A DNA stretch of 64,000 nt from Rhizobium etli 8C-3 (GCF_001908375.1 NZ_CP017241.1:2607001-2671000); one strand, 5' to 3'. Shown: positions 35,270-45,422, numbered from the stretch's first letter. Made by a program: numbers and translations. Notes: generated from the sequence alone by a model not told the origin.

Positions 35270-37126
35270 CTAGTCGTTGTTTGCCAGAATGACATTTAGA
35301 AAAGCATCGCCATAGCGCTCGAGCTTCGATTGCCCTACCCCTGAGATGTTCAGCAGCTCCTTCCGGTTTTTTGGCCGTTCGGTGGCGAAGGCGATCAGAG
35401 TCGTGTCGGGGAAGACCACATATGGCGGAACGCCAAGGGATCTGGCAATTAAGGTGCGCTCGGCCCGAAGGGCTTCGAAGAGAATGCCGTCGGGGCCGGA
35501 AAGGCCGGAGCTGCGCTCTCTACGTTCGGGTTTCTTCATGCGTCGTTCCGAGGCCGGGCGGTCCTTGCGGAAGAAGACCTGGCGTTCATGCTTGAAGACG
35601 GCGCGAGCATCCGGCTCCAGCTTCATCGCGCCATAGGCTTCATGATCGATGCGGATCAGACCCATGGCAAGGAGCTGGCGGAAGACGGATTGCCAGGTTC
35701 GGGCCGGGATATCCTTGCCTGCGCCGAAGACCGGCATGCCGACATGGCCGAAGCGCTCGGTCTTTTCATTGGCATTGCCGAGGAGCACATCGATCACATG
35801 GCCGGTGCCAAAACGCTCGCCGGTACGATAGACGGCGGCAAGCGCCTTGATTGCCGCTTCCGTCCCATCCCAGGTTTCGACAGGCTTCAGGCAGGTATCG
35901 CAGTTGCCGCAATTGCCGGCATGCGCTTCGCCGAAATGCCCAAGGATCGCCTGGCGGCGGCAGGAAGCCGTTTCACAGATGGCGAGCAGCGCGTTGAGCT
36001 TGCCGCGTTCGATGCGTTTGATCTCATCGGCCGCGTTACCTTCGTCGATCATGCGGCGGCGCTGGATGGCGTCGGCCATGCCATAGGCCATCCAGACCTC
36101 CGACGGCAGGCCGTCGCGCCCAGCACGGCCGGTTTCCTGGTAATAGGCCTCGATCGAGCCCGGCAGGTCGAGATGGGCGACATAACGAACATTCGGCTTG
36201 TCGATTCCCATACCGAAGGCGACTGTGGCGACGAGGCAAAGCTCGTCTTCCTTCAGGAACGCATCCTGATTGGCATCGCGCAGCGACCGATCCATGCCGG
36301 CATGATAGCCAAGCGCGCGGATGCCCTGCGCGTTCAGCCAATCTGCCGTGTCTTCGACCTTGGCGCGCGAAAGGCAGTAGATGATGCCGCTATTGCCCTT
36401 GTGCCTGGAGAGGAACCGCAGGAGCTGCTGGCGCGGCTGATCGCGTTCGACGATTTCGTAGGAAATGTTCGGCCGGTCGAAGCTGGTGGTGAAAACCTTG
36501 GCGTTGTTCAGCGCCAGCCGTTCGATGATGTCGTGGCGGGTGTGCGCATCGGCGGTAGCCGTCAAGGCGATGCGCGGTACGCCCGGATAGTGTTCGGCAA
36601 GCCTGCCGAGTTCGCGATATTCCGGGCGAAAGTCATGCCCCCATTGCGAGACGCAGTGCGCCTCGTCGATCGCAAAGAGCGCGATCTTCGCACTGCCGAT
36701 CATCTCTCTGAAGCCGTCCATGAGGATCCGCTCAGGCGTGACATAAAGAAGATCGAGCTGACCCGCCGATAGTGCCCGGCGAACGTCGATGAATTCTTCG
36801 CGGGAGAGCGACGAGTTGAGCGCTGCAGCGCGGATGCCGAGCTGCTTCATTGCCTCCACCTGATCGCGCATCAGGGCAATCAGCGGCGAAACGACGATAC
36901 CTACGCCGTCGCGGCAGAGCGCCGGGATCTGGAAGCAGAGCGATTTGCCGGCGCCCGTGGGAAAGAGCACCACGGCATCGCCACCTGCCACGAGCTGATC
37001 GATCACTTGCTGTTGCTTGCCGCGAAACGCGGGATATCCATAGACGCGCTTCAGGATAACGAGCGGATCCGGGCCATTGTCGAAGAGCGCACCTGCGGCC
37101 GAAAATGACATGTCGCCGCCATCCAT
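35270..37126 (-). CDS. recQ: ATP-dependent DNA helicase RecQ
   Basis: 618 residues, superfamily-2 3'-5' helicase for recombination repair. Walker [10 protein letters not shown] (~54), DEAH in [15 protein letters not shown] (~151), motif IV-VI including ARVDH-like QTGRAGRDG, zinc-binding cysteines [16 protein letters not shown] (~385-413), RQC winged helix (~420-500) and HRDC (~530-610, ending VILANND). All RecQ domains are complete. The ATG overlaps the dnaG TGA (TGATG), so it is coupled; an ATG 15 bp later is possible. Confidence 0.95.
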   Translation of the reverse strand: MDGGDMSFSAAGALFDNGPDPLVILKRVYGYPAFRGKQQQVIDQLVAGGDAVVLFPTGAGKSLCFQIPALCRDGVGIVVSPLIALMRDQVEAMKQLGIRAAALNSSLSREEFIDVRRALSAGQLDLLYVTPERILMDGFREMIGSAKIALFAIDEAHCVSQWGHDFRPEYRELGRLAEHYPGVPRIALTATADAHTRHDIIERLALNNAKVFTTSFDRPNISYEIVERDQPRQQLLRFLSRHKGNSGIIYCLSRAKVEDTADWLNAQGIRALGYHAGMDRSLRDANQDAFLKEDELCLVATVAFGMGIDKPNVRYVAHLDLPGSIEAYYQETGRAGRDGLPSEVWMAYGMADAIQRRRMIDEGNAADEIKRIERGKLNALLAICETASCRRQAILGHFGEAHAGNCGNCDTCLKPVETWDGTEAAIKALAAVYRTGERFGTGHVIDVLLGNANEKTERFGHVGMPVFGAGKDIPARTWQSVFRQLLAMGLIRIDHEAYGAMKLEPDARAVFKHERQVFFRKDRPASERRMKKPERRERSSGLSGPDGILFEALRAERTLIARSLGVPPYVVFPDTTLIAFATERPKNRKELLNISGVGQSKLERYGDAFLNVILANND

Positions 37127-39105
37127 CAATGGCTCGCCGCACCCTTCACGCGGCCGGAAAGCACGCCGAAACCATCGATGATGGCTTCCTGGTTCTCCAG
37201 CCGGAGACCTTCAAAATGGACTTCCTGCAGCGCGCGCATCAATTGGTCGATGACATCGCCGTCTCCGGCTTCCGTTGCCTCGGCGATCTCGCGTTCAAGT
37301 TCGATCTTCTGCCAGCGAAGCGCCTTGGCGCGCTTGTGGAAGGCAAGCGCCTGGCGGTAGCCCTCGCGAGCATCCTCCATGGCCGCCTCCTCCGTCGCGA
37401 TCCAGAGGCGCGCGTTGCGGATCTGCTGCTCCAGGCTCTTGAGGAGCGCGCCGAAGCCCTGCTCCTCCAGCCGGTCGATCAGGTATTCGCGCGTCAGATG
37501 CGGCCCGGCGACGGCCGCCGCAGCACCGAGCACACCTGACCATAGTCGCTGAAGCTCGCGGTTGTCGTAATCGATCGAGGCGATTTCATCGTACTCGTCC
37601 TGCATCAGGGTGGGATGATTGACGATCGTGAGCGCCAGCACGCTTTCGCGCAAGGCCGGAATTTCCTGATGCCCACGCACGAGGCCCGAACGCGCAAGGC
37701 GCTCGGAAACGCCGCCGCCGGAAATGCGCGCGCCACGCGCCTCCTGCCCGCCGCGTCCGGCTTGCCGGCCGCCGCGATCGAAGCTCCGGCGCTCGCCACG
37801 GTTTTGGAATTGCGGCTGAAAGAATGCGCTGAGCCGGTCCCGGATGTCCTGCTGATAGTGGCGTCGGACATTTTCGTCGACGATGACGGCGACCATCTGC
37901 TTCAGCCGGGCTTCGAGTTCGGCGCGCGCCTCCGGAGTATCGAATTTTCCCGTGTTGATCTCGCGGCTCCAGAGCATCTCGGCGAGCGGCTTTGCCTGGT
38001 CCATCACCTTGTCGAACGCCGCACGGCCATCATGGCGCACGAGGTCGTCCGGATCCTTGCCATCGGGCAGCAGCGCAAAACGCACGGTTCGGCCGGGCTT
38101 CAGATGCGGCAGTGCCAAATCTGCAGCGCGGTTTGCTGCGCGGATGCCGGCGTTGTCGCCATCGAAGCAGAGCACTGGTTGCGGTGTCATTTTCCAAAGC
38201 AGTTCGAGCTGGTTCTCGGTAAGAGCAGTACCGAGCGGCGCAACGGCATTTTCGATGCCGGCCTGATGCAACGCGATGACGTCCATATAACCTTCGACGG
38301 CGATGATGGTGCCGGCACCGTCTGCGCCTTGGATCGCTCGCCGGGCGCGTGCGAAATTGTAGAGCACATTGCCTTTGTGGAAGAGCTCGGTCTCGTTGGA
38401 ATTGAGATATTTCGCTGGCGCATCCGGCGACATCGCGCGCCCGCCAAAGGCGATCACCTTCTCCCGCGACGAGAGGATGGGAAACATGATGCGGTCGCGG
38501 AAGCGATCGTAGCTGACCGGCACGTCGGGACCATAAACCACAAGACCGCAGGCTTCGATCTGCTCCTTGGCAACGCCCTTGCCGGCCAGAAACTCCTTGA
38601 GCGCATTGCGGCTGTCCGGTGCAAAGCCGAGGCGGAAGGTTTCGATTGTCCGGCCCGTCAGTCCGCGGTCGCGCAGGTATGCCCGCGCCCGCGCGCCGTT
38701 CGCCGTCTGCAATTGGTCCTGAAAGAACAGCGTCGCCAGTTCCATGACGTCTTGAAGCGTGCCGCGCTCCTTTTCGCGCTTCTCCATGACGGGATCGGCG
38801 ATCGGCATGGCGACACCCGCCATATCGGCGATCTGCTGAACGGCTTCGGGGAAACTCATGCCCTCAAGCTCGGTCAGGAATCGGAAATGGTCTCCAGTTA
38901 CGCCGCAGCCGAAGCAGTGATAGCGGCCCTTGCGGTCCTCGCAGTGAAAGCTCGGTGACTTCTCGCCGTGGAACGGGCAGCAGGCCCAGTAGTCGCCGCG
39001 CGAAACATTGGTCTTGCGCTTGTCCCAGCTCACGCGACGGCCGATCACATCCGAGATCTGGACGCGGTCGCGTATCTCATCGAGAAAGGAATTGGAAAAG
39101 CGCAT
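37126..39105 (-). CDS. dnaG: DNA primase
   Basis: 659 residues. Zinc ribbon CPFHGEK...CFGC (~40-65), catalytic core with TOPRIM motifs EGYMDV (~268) and DGDNAGI (~312), C-terminal helicase-interaction domain (~450-655). A Gly/Arg-rich linker ([20 protein letters not shown]) at ~430 separates core from the tail. Makes RNA primers for replication forks. Start at 39105 with AGAGGTT. It is the first gene of the minus-strand series dnaG-recQ-kbl-tdh that precedes rpoD. Confidence 0.96.
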   Translation of the reverse strand: MRFSNSFLDEIRDRVQISDVIGRRVSWDKRKTNVSRGDYWACCPFHGEKSPSFHCEDRKGRYHCFGCGVTGDHFRFLTELEGMSFPEAVQQIADMAGVAMPIADPVMEKREKERGTLQDVMELATLFFQDQLQTANGARARAYLRDRGLTGRTIETFRLGFAPDSRNALKEFLAGKGVAKEQIEACGLVVYGPDVPVSYDRFRDRIMFPILSSREKVIAFGGRAMSPDAPAKYLNSNETELFHKGNVLYNFARARRAIQGADGAGTIIAVEGYMDVIALHQAGIENAVAPLGTALTENQLELLWKMTPQPVLCFDGDNAGIRAANRAADLALPHLKPGRTVRFALLPDGKDPDDLVRHDGRAAFDKVMDQAKPLAEMLWSREINTGKFDTPEARAELEARLKQMVAVIVDENVRRHYQQDIRDRLSAFFQPQFQNRGERRSFDRGGRQAGRGGQEARGARISGGGVSERLARSGLVRGHQEIPALRESVLALTIVNHPTLMQDEYDEIASIDYDNRELQRLWSGVLGAAAAVAGPHLTREYLIDRLEEQGFGALLKSLEQQIRNARLWIATEEAAMEDAREGYRQALAFHKRAKALRWQKIELEREIAEATEAGDGDVIDQLMRALQEVHFEGLRLENQEAIIDGFGVLSGRVKGAASH

Positions 39106-39821
39106 ATGAACCTCTTGGACAACCATCATATACGCAGGTTTGGACGAGCCTGCCACGAACTTCGGGCAAAAGACGCGCTATTCACAGGCTTGACACCTCG
39201 CCTTTGAATTGACGGCGACGCCTGGGTGCCTAGAAGCAATCGAACATTTAGATGCAGCGCGAGGCATGTTCACAAGCAGTTCGTCCTCCTAAAGGACGAA
39301 ACGAGTAGCAAGGAAACATCGAGGTGACATGGAGTTTTCCAAAAAGCAGCCGCCGCATCTGCGCCACTTTGCCAGCAACAGAAGCATTGAAAAATCGCCT
39401 CTGAAAGCACCGGGAAAAACAATCAAAAAAACGTGAAAGCCTGCAGCTGAAGGGGTGCGACAACTGTGCACGCCGAGCGCCTGTCCGCAATCCGGACAGA
39501 CCAAACAAGCCTTCGGCAAGGCACGCGTCACGACAAATAAGATCATTGATTATCAGTCGTTTAGTTCGCATGAAAGGTGATCGCGGGGCCAAACTTGGCA
39601 CTGCCGGCGCGATCTGTTCATCCACATGCAAAACGCGCACGATCGAATTATTATATTTTTGTAATTTGAATCCTCTGCTGCATCGCAATAGGCTCCGTCC
39701 CAACAAGCGATCCCCGAGCGAGGCTCCATCCCTACCCCCGGCGCCGCCTCGCAAGGGTGCCTTTGCAAATACGCCGCTGGTTTGGGTCTCGGCCTGCGTC
39801 GCCAGCGACAAGCAAAGAGCA
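39106..39821. other. Intergenic region between dnaG and the divergent regulator-like gene; no protein gene supported
   Basis: About 716 bp before the stem-loop. An open frame on the minus strand (39248-39811) exists but has no ribosome site, poor amino-acid composition and irregular codons. GATCGCG (39580) and CGCGATC pair across a ~20-base loop, and the plus strand ends in a strong terminator at 39822-39854, so a structured small RNA is possible. The dnaG promoter must lie near the left end. Confidence 0.45.
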
Positions 39822-39854
39822 AGAAGGCAGGAGCGCCCCCAGCTCCTGCCTTCT
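39822..39854 (+). terminator. Strong intrinsic terminator with no gene in front
   Basis: AGAAGGCAGGAGC / GCTCCTGCCTTCT forms a perfect 13-bp stem with a 7-base loop, then TTACTTTT on the plus strand. No plus-strand gene precedes it within 700 bp. It can end an unannotated small RNA or insulate the following gene from read-through. Confidence 0.7.
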
Positions 39855-39979
39855 TTACTTTTGGCTTAACCTTGCCGGTTAACTGACCCTCGTAATTTTG
39901 CAGCACCCTTGTGCGAAGTAACATTGACAGGCGCGTCCTTCGTGACAGATGGAATACGTGTGCCCGCCTGGATTGCTCG

Positions 39980-40834
39980 ATGTCCATTACCGCAGAAAAA
40001 CTTGCAGCCGATGATCGTTTTTTTGAAGCGGTATTACTCTGCGCCAATGAGATGCTCGCGATCTATCGCGAAAGCCCGCGCATTGCCTCGATCTTTGCAG
40101 CCCAGCAGCGCTGGCTGATGGCGCATGCCGGATTTGCGCTGCACTATGGGTATCCCGACGGCATAACGAAAGGGCTTTACTCCGGGCGCTTTGTCGAATT
40201 TGTCGTTACCAACAAGATCGCCAGCCGCAACACCGCTGCCACTTTCATGCAGGAAATGCTTGCCTATCGCTTCCTGAGGCCGGCAAGCAGCCAGAGCGAT
40301 CGCCGCGCGCGGTTGCTTGAGCCGACGGAGACGGCAGAACAGCATTTCCTGAAGTGGCTCCTCGCCCATCTGTTCATCCTCGACGGGCCCGATGGCGGGA
40401 AACGCCTTGAGCGAGCGAGCGCAGATCTTTCAACCATCGGCAAAATTCAGCCGCTGATCGCCAAGGCGATTATCGAAACCGATGCTGTACGCGACCCTGG
40501 CAGGACCTTCAATCTCTTCAACTGGGCAAATTCGGGTGGGCTGGTCATGGATTATCTGATGTCGCGCCTGCCGGGCTTCGACCGCTCGAAGGAGCGCATG
40601 GCTCTTGGTCCCGTATCACTTGGGGAAATCCGGGCGCAGTTCATGATTTCGAACACGCACCTGAAGCGCCTGCTTTCACAGGCAGCCGCAATTGGCAGCA
40701 TCGGTTGGGAGGAGCCGCCGCGCAAGGGCGATCTCTGGCTCTCGCGCGGCTTCATTCTCGAATACTGGAACTATCAGGCTGCGAAATTTGCGATCATCGA
40801 TGCGGCGGCCGAGGCAGTTCTCGGCCCGGCCTGA
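39980..40834 (+). CDS. Hypothetical protein with a C-terminal winged-helix-like segment
   Basis: 284 residues starting MSITAEKLAADDRFFEAVLL. The N-terminal ~180 residues are helical and TetR-like in character. The C-terminal part (~195-284) reads GPVSLGEIRAQFMISNTHLKRLLSQAAAIGSIGWEEPPRKGDLWLS, which looks like a winged-helix DNA-binding fold. No family name is certain. The ribosome site is weak. It ends 6 bp from the convergent yqeY gene. A regulatory role is inferred only. Confidence 0.65.
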   Translation: MSITAEKLAADDRFFEAVLLCANEMLAIYRESPRIASIFAAQQRWLMAHAGFALHYGYPDGITKGLYSGRFVEFVVTNKIASRNTAATFMQEMLAYRFLRPASSQSDRRARLLEPTETAEQHFLKWLLAHLFILDGPDGGKRLERASADLSTIGKIQPLIAKAIIETDAVRDPGRTFNLFNWANSGGLVMDYLMSRLPGFDRSKERMALGPVSLGEIRAQFMISNTHLKRLLSQAAAIGSIGWEEPPRKGDLWLSRGFILEYWNYQAAKFAIIDAAAEAVLGPA

Positions 40835-40840
40835 CGGAGC

Positions 40841-41293
40841 CTATTTCAGCAGTTCCTTGACCGTGCCGGACGCTTTGGCGAAGTCCATTTGTCCGGCATA
40901 ACGTTCCTTGAGCGCTGCCATGACCTTGCCCATGTCCTTCGGCCCCCCGGCGCCGGTCTCCTTGATGATGGCAGCGATATTCGCCCGCACCTCGGAGTCC
41001 GAAAGCTGCTTCGGCAGGAAGTCCTGGATCACAGTGATCTCGGCGCGTTCCTTGGCAGCAAGTTCCGGGCGGGCGTTTTCTTCGTAGATCTTCGCCGATT
41101 CGTCGCGTTGCTTCACCATCTTGGCGAGGATCTGCAGAATTTCGTCATCCGGAGCCTCGCCTTTGCCTGTGCCGCGATTGGCGATGTCGCGGTCCTTGAT
41201 CGCCGCCTGGATCAGACGGACGGTCGAGAGCCGTTCGGCATTCTTGGATTTCATCGCGTCCTTAAGCGCGGTGGCGACCTGATCGCGCAGCAT
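40841..41293 (-). CDS. GatB/YqeY-domain protein
   Basis: 150 residues starting MLRDQVATALKDAMKSKNAERLSTVRLI, with DDEILQILAKMVKQRDESAKIYEENARPELAAKERAEI and LPKQLSDSEV, the YqeY fold related to the tail of the GatB amidotransferase subunit. Likely a tRNA-interacting or amidotransferase accessory protein. GGAGTGAAG precedes the ATG. Divergent from carA, an arrangement often seen in alphaproteobacteria. Confidence 0.93.
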   Translation of the reverse strand: MLRDQVATALKDAMKSKNAERLSTVRLIQAAIKDRDIANRGTGKGEAPDDEILQILAKMVKQRDESAKIYEENARPELAAKERAEITVIQDFLPKQLSDSEVRANIAAIIKETGAGGPKDMGKVMAALKERYAGQMDFAKASGTVKELLK

Positions 41294-41567
41294 TGTCTTC
41301 ACTCCTGTTGAATTGCGCTTCATAAACCAGCCCGATGGCATGGATCAAATAAATTGCGAGACTTGCGCGAGAAAGCGAAGGAAAAGGCGCCCGATCCACG
41401 CTAGAAAGATTGACGACGGGGCACAGCGCGGCTATCTACCGCCACCTGCACCAAAATTCGTGATCAGGCCTGAGATGCGCTGCGACAAGCTGCGCCCATA
41501 CGCTTGCGAACACAATTGGCAGTCTGACGGCCCCAAGACGTCAGGACCTGCCGGAAACGGGATGAAG

Positions 41568-42773
41568 ATGACCGCGACAGCACCCTGGACAACCGAAAAG
41601 CCGACTGCCCTGCTCGTTCTGGCTGATGGAACCGTGATCGAAGGCAAGGGGATCGGCGCCACCGGCAAGGTCCAGGCCGAAGTGGTCTTCAACACGGCGC
41701 TGACCGGCTATGAGGAAATCCTGACCGACCCCTCTTATCTGGGCCAGATCGTCACCTTCACCTTCCCGCATATCGGCAATATCGGCACAAATGACGAAGA
41801 CATCGAAGACCTGACGCCGGCAGCGCGCCATGGCGCGGTCGGCGTCATCTTCAAGGCCGACATCACCGAGCCCTCCAACTACCGAGCCGCAAAGCATCTC
41901 GATGCCTGGCTGAAGTCCCGCGGCGTCATCGGCCTTTGCGGCATCGACACCCGCGCACTCACCGCGTGGATCCGCGAGAACGGCGCACCGAATGCGGTGA
42001 TTGCTCATGACCCGAACGGCGTCTTCGACCTTGAAACCCTAAAGGCCGAAGCCAGGGCCTGGAGCGGCCTCGAGGGCCTCGACCTGGCCAAGATCGCCTC
42101 CTCCGGCCAGTCGTCGCAATGGGTGCAGACGCCCTGGATCTGGAACGAAGGCTACGCAGAACTCGGCGCCGACAAGGCGAAATACCATGTCGTCTGCCTC
42201 GACTACGGCGTGAAGCGCAACATCCTGCGCCTCTTTGCGGGCCTCGATTGCAAAGTGACGGTCGTTCCGGCAACGACCAGCGCCGAGGACGTGCTTGCCA
42301 TGCAACCGGACGGCATCTTCCTGTCGAACGGCCCCGGCGATCCGGCGGCAACCGGCGAATATGCCGTGCCGGTGATCCGCAAGCTGATCAAGACGGACAT
42401 CCCGGTCTTCGGTATCTGCCTCGGCCATCAGATGCTGGGTCTCGCGCTCGGCGCCAGGACCGAAAAGATGCACCAAGGCCATCATGGCGCCAACCATCCG
42501 GTGAAAGACCATACGACCGGCAAGGTCGAGATCGTCTCGATGAACCACGGCTTTGCGGTCGACACGAAGTCGCTACCGGAAGGCGTTGAGGAGACTCATG
42601 TTTCCCTCTTCGACGGCACCAATTGCGGCCTGCGCGTCGCCGGCAAGCAGATCTTCTCCGTCCAGCACCATCCGGAAGCCTCTCCCGGCCCGCAGGACAG
42701 CCATTACCTCTTCCGCCGCTTCATCAACATGGTGCGCGGCAAGAAAGGCGAAGCAGCGCTCGCCGAGCGTTGA
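41568..42773 (+). CDS. carA: Carbamoyl-phosphate synthase small (glutamine amidotransferase) chain
   Basis: 401 residues. N-terminal CPSase domain (TALTGYEEILTDPSYLGQIVTFTFPHIGN) and C-terminal class I glutamine amidotransferase with the nucleophile in FGICLGHQMLGLA (~C284) and the His-Glu pair in HHPEASPGP (~ residues 365-370). Supplies ammonia to CarB for carbamoyl phosphate used in arginine and pyrimidine synthesis. The start is ATG at 41568, or 41562; codons upstream are not used by homologs. carB is ~6.8 kb away rather than adjacent. Confidence 0.96.
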   Translation: MTATAPWTTEKPTALLVLADGTVIEGKGIGATGKVQAEVVFNTALTGYEEILTDPSYLGQIVTFTFPHIGNIGTNDEDIEDLTPAARHGAVGVIFKADITEPSNYRAAKHLDAWLKSRGVIGLCGIDTRALTAWIRENGAPNAVIAHDPNGVFDLETLKAEARAWSGLEGLDLAKIASSGQSSQWVQTPWIWNEGYAELGADKAKYHVVCLDYGVKRNILRLFAGLDCKVTVVPATTSAEDVLAMQPDGIFLSNGPGDPAATGEYAVPVIRKLIKTDIPVFGICLGHQMLGLALGARTEKMHQGHHGANHPVKDHTTGKVEIVSMNHGFAVDTKSLPEGVEETHVSLFDGTNCGLRVAGKQIFSVQHHPEASPGPQDSHYLFRRFINMVRGKKGEAALAER

Positions 42774-42806
42774 GGCCCTTCTGGTTTGTCGAAAAAGCCT
42801 GCCTGT

Positions 42807-43528
42807 TGAACCGACCCCATCAAGTTGGACGGTTCAAAGGCTGGGAAAATTGAGGGCTGGGTCCTGTACGATAAAGGGCTCGGCCCCTTGAGTTTCATTT
42901 TGATGCGGTCATTGTCGTGATGGCGGATGGTGTCGGTGATACGGGATTGCGGGCTTTGAACGCCGGCAAACTTTATCGGGCGGAGGAACTCGGATCTGAG
43001 GATGGCAATGAAGCCCTGCATGGCTGCGTTATTGAGGCAGCTGCCTTTACGTGACATGTTTTCGACGCCCGCGTTGTTGAAGCCCGACTCGACAGGCGGG
43101 CATCTGGTCTTGCCATCCCTGATTGGAATGCAGGATCGGCCGATTCGTTGTGGCCCAGCCGGCTCAGCGCCTTGGTCAACATGCTTTCCACCAGCTTGAA
43201 GGCGGGCCGCCTGGCTTCGAAGGCAATGATCTCGCCGTTGAACGGTCCATGACCGGTGAGAGATAGAGCTTCTTTGCCCGCTATGTTGAACTCCGTCACG
43301 TCCGTCGTCCATTTCTGGTCGGCACCATGCGCAGTGAACTGCGTTTGAGGAGATCGGGGCCACGCGTCCGACACTGCCCTTGTAGGAGTGGGATATCTTT
43401 GGTGGAACAGGCGTTGCGATAGCTCTCCCCGCCGCTCACGCACCGCCAGACAGTCGATTGCTTCAAACTCTCGGTGAACTTGGAAAGGCAACCCCCGAAG
43501 ATTGATGTCCAACTTCGGGGCCGGTTCA
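42807..43528 (-). mobile_element. IS3-family (IS150-group) insertion sequence remnant
   Basis: About 720 bp bounded by imperfect inverted ends: TGAACCGACCCCATCAAGTTGGAC on the left shares its pattern with TGAACCGGCCCCGAAGTTGGAC read inward from the right. On the minus strand, fragments of the rve transposase are seen in shifting frames: QKWTTDVTEFNIAGKE, FNGEIIAFEARRPAFKLVESML, ENMSRKGSCLNNAAMQGF and DNDRIKMKLKGPSPLSYRTQP. Frameshifts and missing OrfA and catalytic segments make it inactive. A normal IS150 is ~1.4 kb, so about half is deleted. Confidence 0.85.
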
Positions 43529-43558
43529 CTGCCGCGGGCTTTTTCTTCTGCCTGATGC

Positions 43559-43589
43559 TTGACCTCAACTTAACTTGAGGAACTAGACC
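43559..43589 (+). promoter_or_regulatory. SoxR-type promoter with 19-bp spacer
   Basis: TTGACC (43559-43564) and TAGACC (43584-43589) are separated by exactly 19 bp, the unusual spacing of MerR/SoxR-activated promoters. Centred in the spacer is CCTCAACTTAACTTGAGG (43563-43580), one base off the E. coli SoxR box palindrome (CCTCAAGTTAACTTGAGG). It lies 35 bp before the ABM gene and 31 bp after the IS remnant. No soxR gene is in the window. Confidence 0.8.
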
Positions 43590-43623
43590 GGTTCGCGTGA
43601 CATCGACAATCAAGGAGATGGTG

Positions 43624-43944
43624 ATGAACGGCGCTTTTTATCGTGTGGACAAGTTTGCCGTGCCGGAGGAGGCACGCGAGGAGTTTCTGATCAATGTACT
43701 GAAGACACACGAGGTGCTGCAGGCCCAGGAAGGTTTCATCCGGCACACGGTCCTCGAGCAGGTTTCAGGGCCGGGCGAATTCAATTTCGTGACCATTGCC
43801 GAATGGGAAAGCGCCGAGGTGATCGAGCGGGTGAAGGCCGCCGTCCAGGCGGCACACCGGGCGCGAAACTTCGATCCGCAGGCTCTTTTTTCGCGGCTCG
43901 GCATCCGCGCCGACATTGCCAATTACAAGCCGGTTGCAGCTTGA
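43624..43944 (+). CDS. Antibiotic-biosynthesis-monooxygenase (ABM) domain protein
   Basis: 106 residues starting MNGAFYRVDKFAVPEEAREEF, with VLKTHEVLQAQEGFIRHTVLEQVSGPGEFNFVTIAEWESAEVIERVK, the dimeric alpha-beta barrel of ABM/quinol monooxygenases that often oxidise quinones or remove haem-like substrates. The start at 43624 has AAGGAG six bases upstream (an ATG six bases before is closer than usual). The SoxR-type promoter points to induction by redox-cycling drugs or phenazine-like compounds; this is inference. Confidence 0.85.
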   Translation: MNGAFYRVDKFAVPEEAREEFLINVLKTHEVLQAQEGFIRHTVLEQVSGPGEFNFVTIAEWESAEVIERVKAAVQAAHRARNFDPQALFSRLGIRADIANYKPVAA

Positions 43945-43950
43945 CGATCG

Positions 43951-43978
43951 AACGGCCGGTTCAGGCGCCGGCCGTTTT
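43951..43978 (+). terminator. Terminator of the ABM gene, overlapping the end of the MATE gene
   Basis: AACGGCCGG / CCGGCCGTT (9-bp stem, 8-base loop) followed by TTTT on the plus strand. Its right arm lies inside the last codons of the convergent minus-strand MATE gene. Confidence 0.75.
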
Positions 43979-45364
43979 CCCCTCGTGACGCACGAGGACG
44001 TAGAAACGTGCGCAGAGCATGACCGCGGCAGCCGCAAGTCCGACGAGAAAACCGAACCAGATGCCCACGCCGCCAAAGCCCATCGGGAAAGCGAACAACC
44101 AAGCAAGGAAGAAGCCGATGGGCCAGTAGGCAATCAGCGCCATGATCATCGGCACACGAGCATCCTTAAGGCCGCGCAGCAAACCATTGGCGACAGCCTG
44201 CATGCCGTCGACGAGCTGGAAGAGGCCCGCAACGACGATGAGCGGACCGGCGTAAGCCAGCACCTGCGGCGCTTCCGGCGAACTGACGTCCAGGAACCAG
44301 CTGCCAAGGAATTCCGGCATGATGGCAAAAAGCACGCCGCCGATACCGGAGATCGCCGCCGCGATGATCAGTACCGCGATCGAGGCGCGAACCAGAGCGG
44401 GATGGTCACCCTGCCCGTGCGCAATGCCTACGCGCACGGTTGCCGCCTGCGAGAGGCCGAGTGGGATCATGAAGGCGATCGACGCCCATTGGAGCGCAAT
44501 GCCATGTGCCGCAAGCTCGATCGTGCCGATGTAACCCATCAGTAGCGAGGCAACTGTAAAGAGGCTGACTTCTGCAAGTATGGTTACGCTTATCGGCAGA
44601 CCGAGGCGAACGACGTCCCAAAGCGCGTGCCAATCCGGCCGCCAGAAACGCACCAGGATCTCGTAACGCCGTGTCTCCTCCCTCATCTGCACATAGGCGA
44701 GGATGAAGACAAAGCCTGCAGTCTGTACTGCGACCGAAACGATCGCAGCGCCCTGAAGGCCCATTGCTGGAAAACCGAAGTGGCCGAGGACGAGGGCGTA
44801 TGCGAAGATCGCGTTCATCACCAGCATGGCAATGGTCACATTGAGGACGACGGCAGCCTTGCCGATCGCGCTGACAAGCGCGCGCACGACATTGTAAAGC
44901 AGCCCCGGCAGCACGCCGAAATGGCCGATCAGGATATAGCCGTGCGCAAGCTTTGCCACTTCCGGCTTCTGGCCAGCGGCGAGTAATATCTCCTCGGCAT
45001 ATAAGAAGACCGGCTGCATGACGAGCCAATAGACGGTGACCATCCAAAGGCCCATGCGCATCGAGCGACGAACGGTGACGACATCGCCCCGGCCGTAAGC
45101 CTGCGCGACCATCGGGATAACTGCGATGGCAAAGCCCGAACCGAAGATCAGGATCGTGAACAGGAACTGCGCCGACAGCACCATGGCAGCCAGATTCTCG
45201 GCGCCGAGGCGGCCGACGATCATCACATCCGTCGTGTTGATGCCAAGCTGGGCAAGCTGTGCGCCGATGAACGGAATGCCGAGTGCCAGCGTGGCGCGGA
45301 AATGCGCACTCCAGCGATTGTCGGTTTGCGGCGCAAGCCTGTGCACGTCGATCGGCGCGTCCAT
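43961..45364 (-). CDS. MATE-family multidrug efflux transporter (NorM type)
   Basis: 467 residues with twelve hydrophobic segments in two MatE halves (~15-180 and ~240-400), e.g. ALGIPFIGAQLAQLGINTTDVMIVGRLGAENLAAM and LPISVTILAEVSLFTVASLLMG. The Q-x-x-G and the NTTDVM motif near the first helices fit NorM transporters that export cationic drugs with Na+ or H+. Start at 45364 has AGGGA eight bases upstream, preferred to the ATG three codons earlier. Convergent with the ABM gene. Confidence 0.92.
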   Translation of the reverse strand: MDAPIDVHRLAPQTDNRWSAHFRATLALGIPFIGAQLAQLGINTTDVMIVGRLGAENLAAMVLSAQFLFTILIFGSGFAIAVIPMVAQAYGRGDVVTVRRSMRMGLWMVTVYWLVMQPVFLYAEEILLAAGQKPEVAKLAHGYILIGHFGVLPGLLYNVVRALVSAIGKAAVVLNVTIAMLVMNAIFAYALVLGHFGFPAMGLQGAAIVSVAVQTAGFVFILAYVQMREETRRYEILVRFWRPDWHALWDVVRLGLPISVTILAEVSLFTVASLLMGYIGTIELAAHGIALQWASIAFMIPLGLSQAATVRVGIAHGQGDHPALVRASIAVLIIAAAISGIGGVLFAIMPEFLGSWFLDVSSPEAPQVLAYAGPLIVVAGLFQLVDGMQAVANGLLRGLKDARVPMIMALIAYWPIGFFLAWLFAFPMGFGGVGIWFGFLVGLAAAAVMLCARFYVLVRHEGKTAGA

Positions 45365-45422
45365 CAAAGCCATCCCTAATTGGTTGAATCACTTCAGGCC
45401 GCATTTCGCGGCAAAGTAATAC

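Noticed and set aside
39248..39811. A 187-codon minus-strand frame between dnaG and the gene at 39980
   Set aside because: No ribosome site, irregular composition (rich in Arg, Cys, Ser, Phe) and overlap with a strong terminator region; not reported as a gene.
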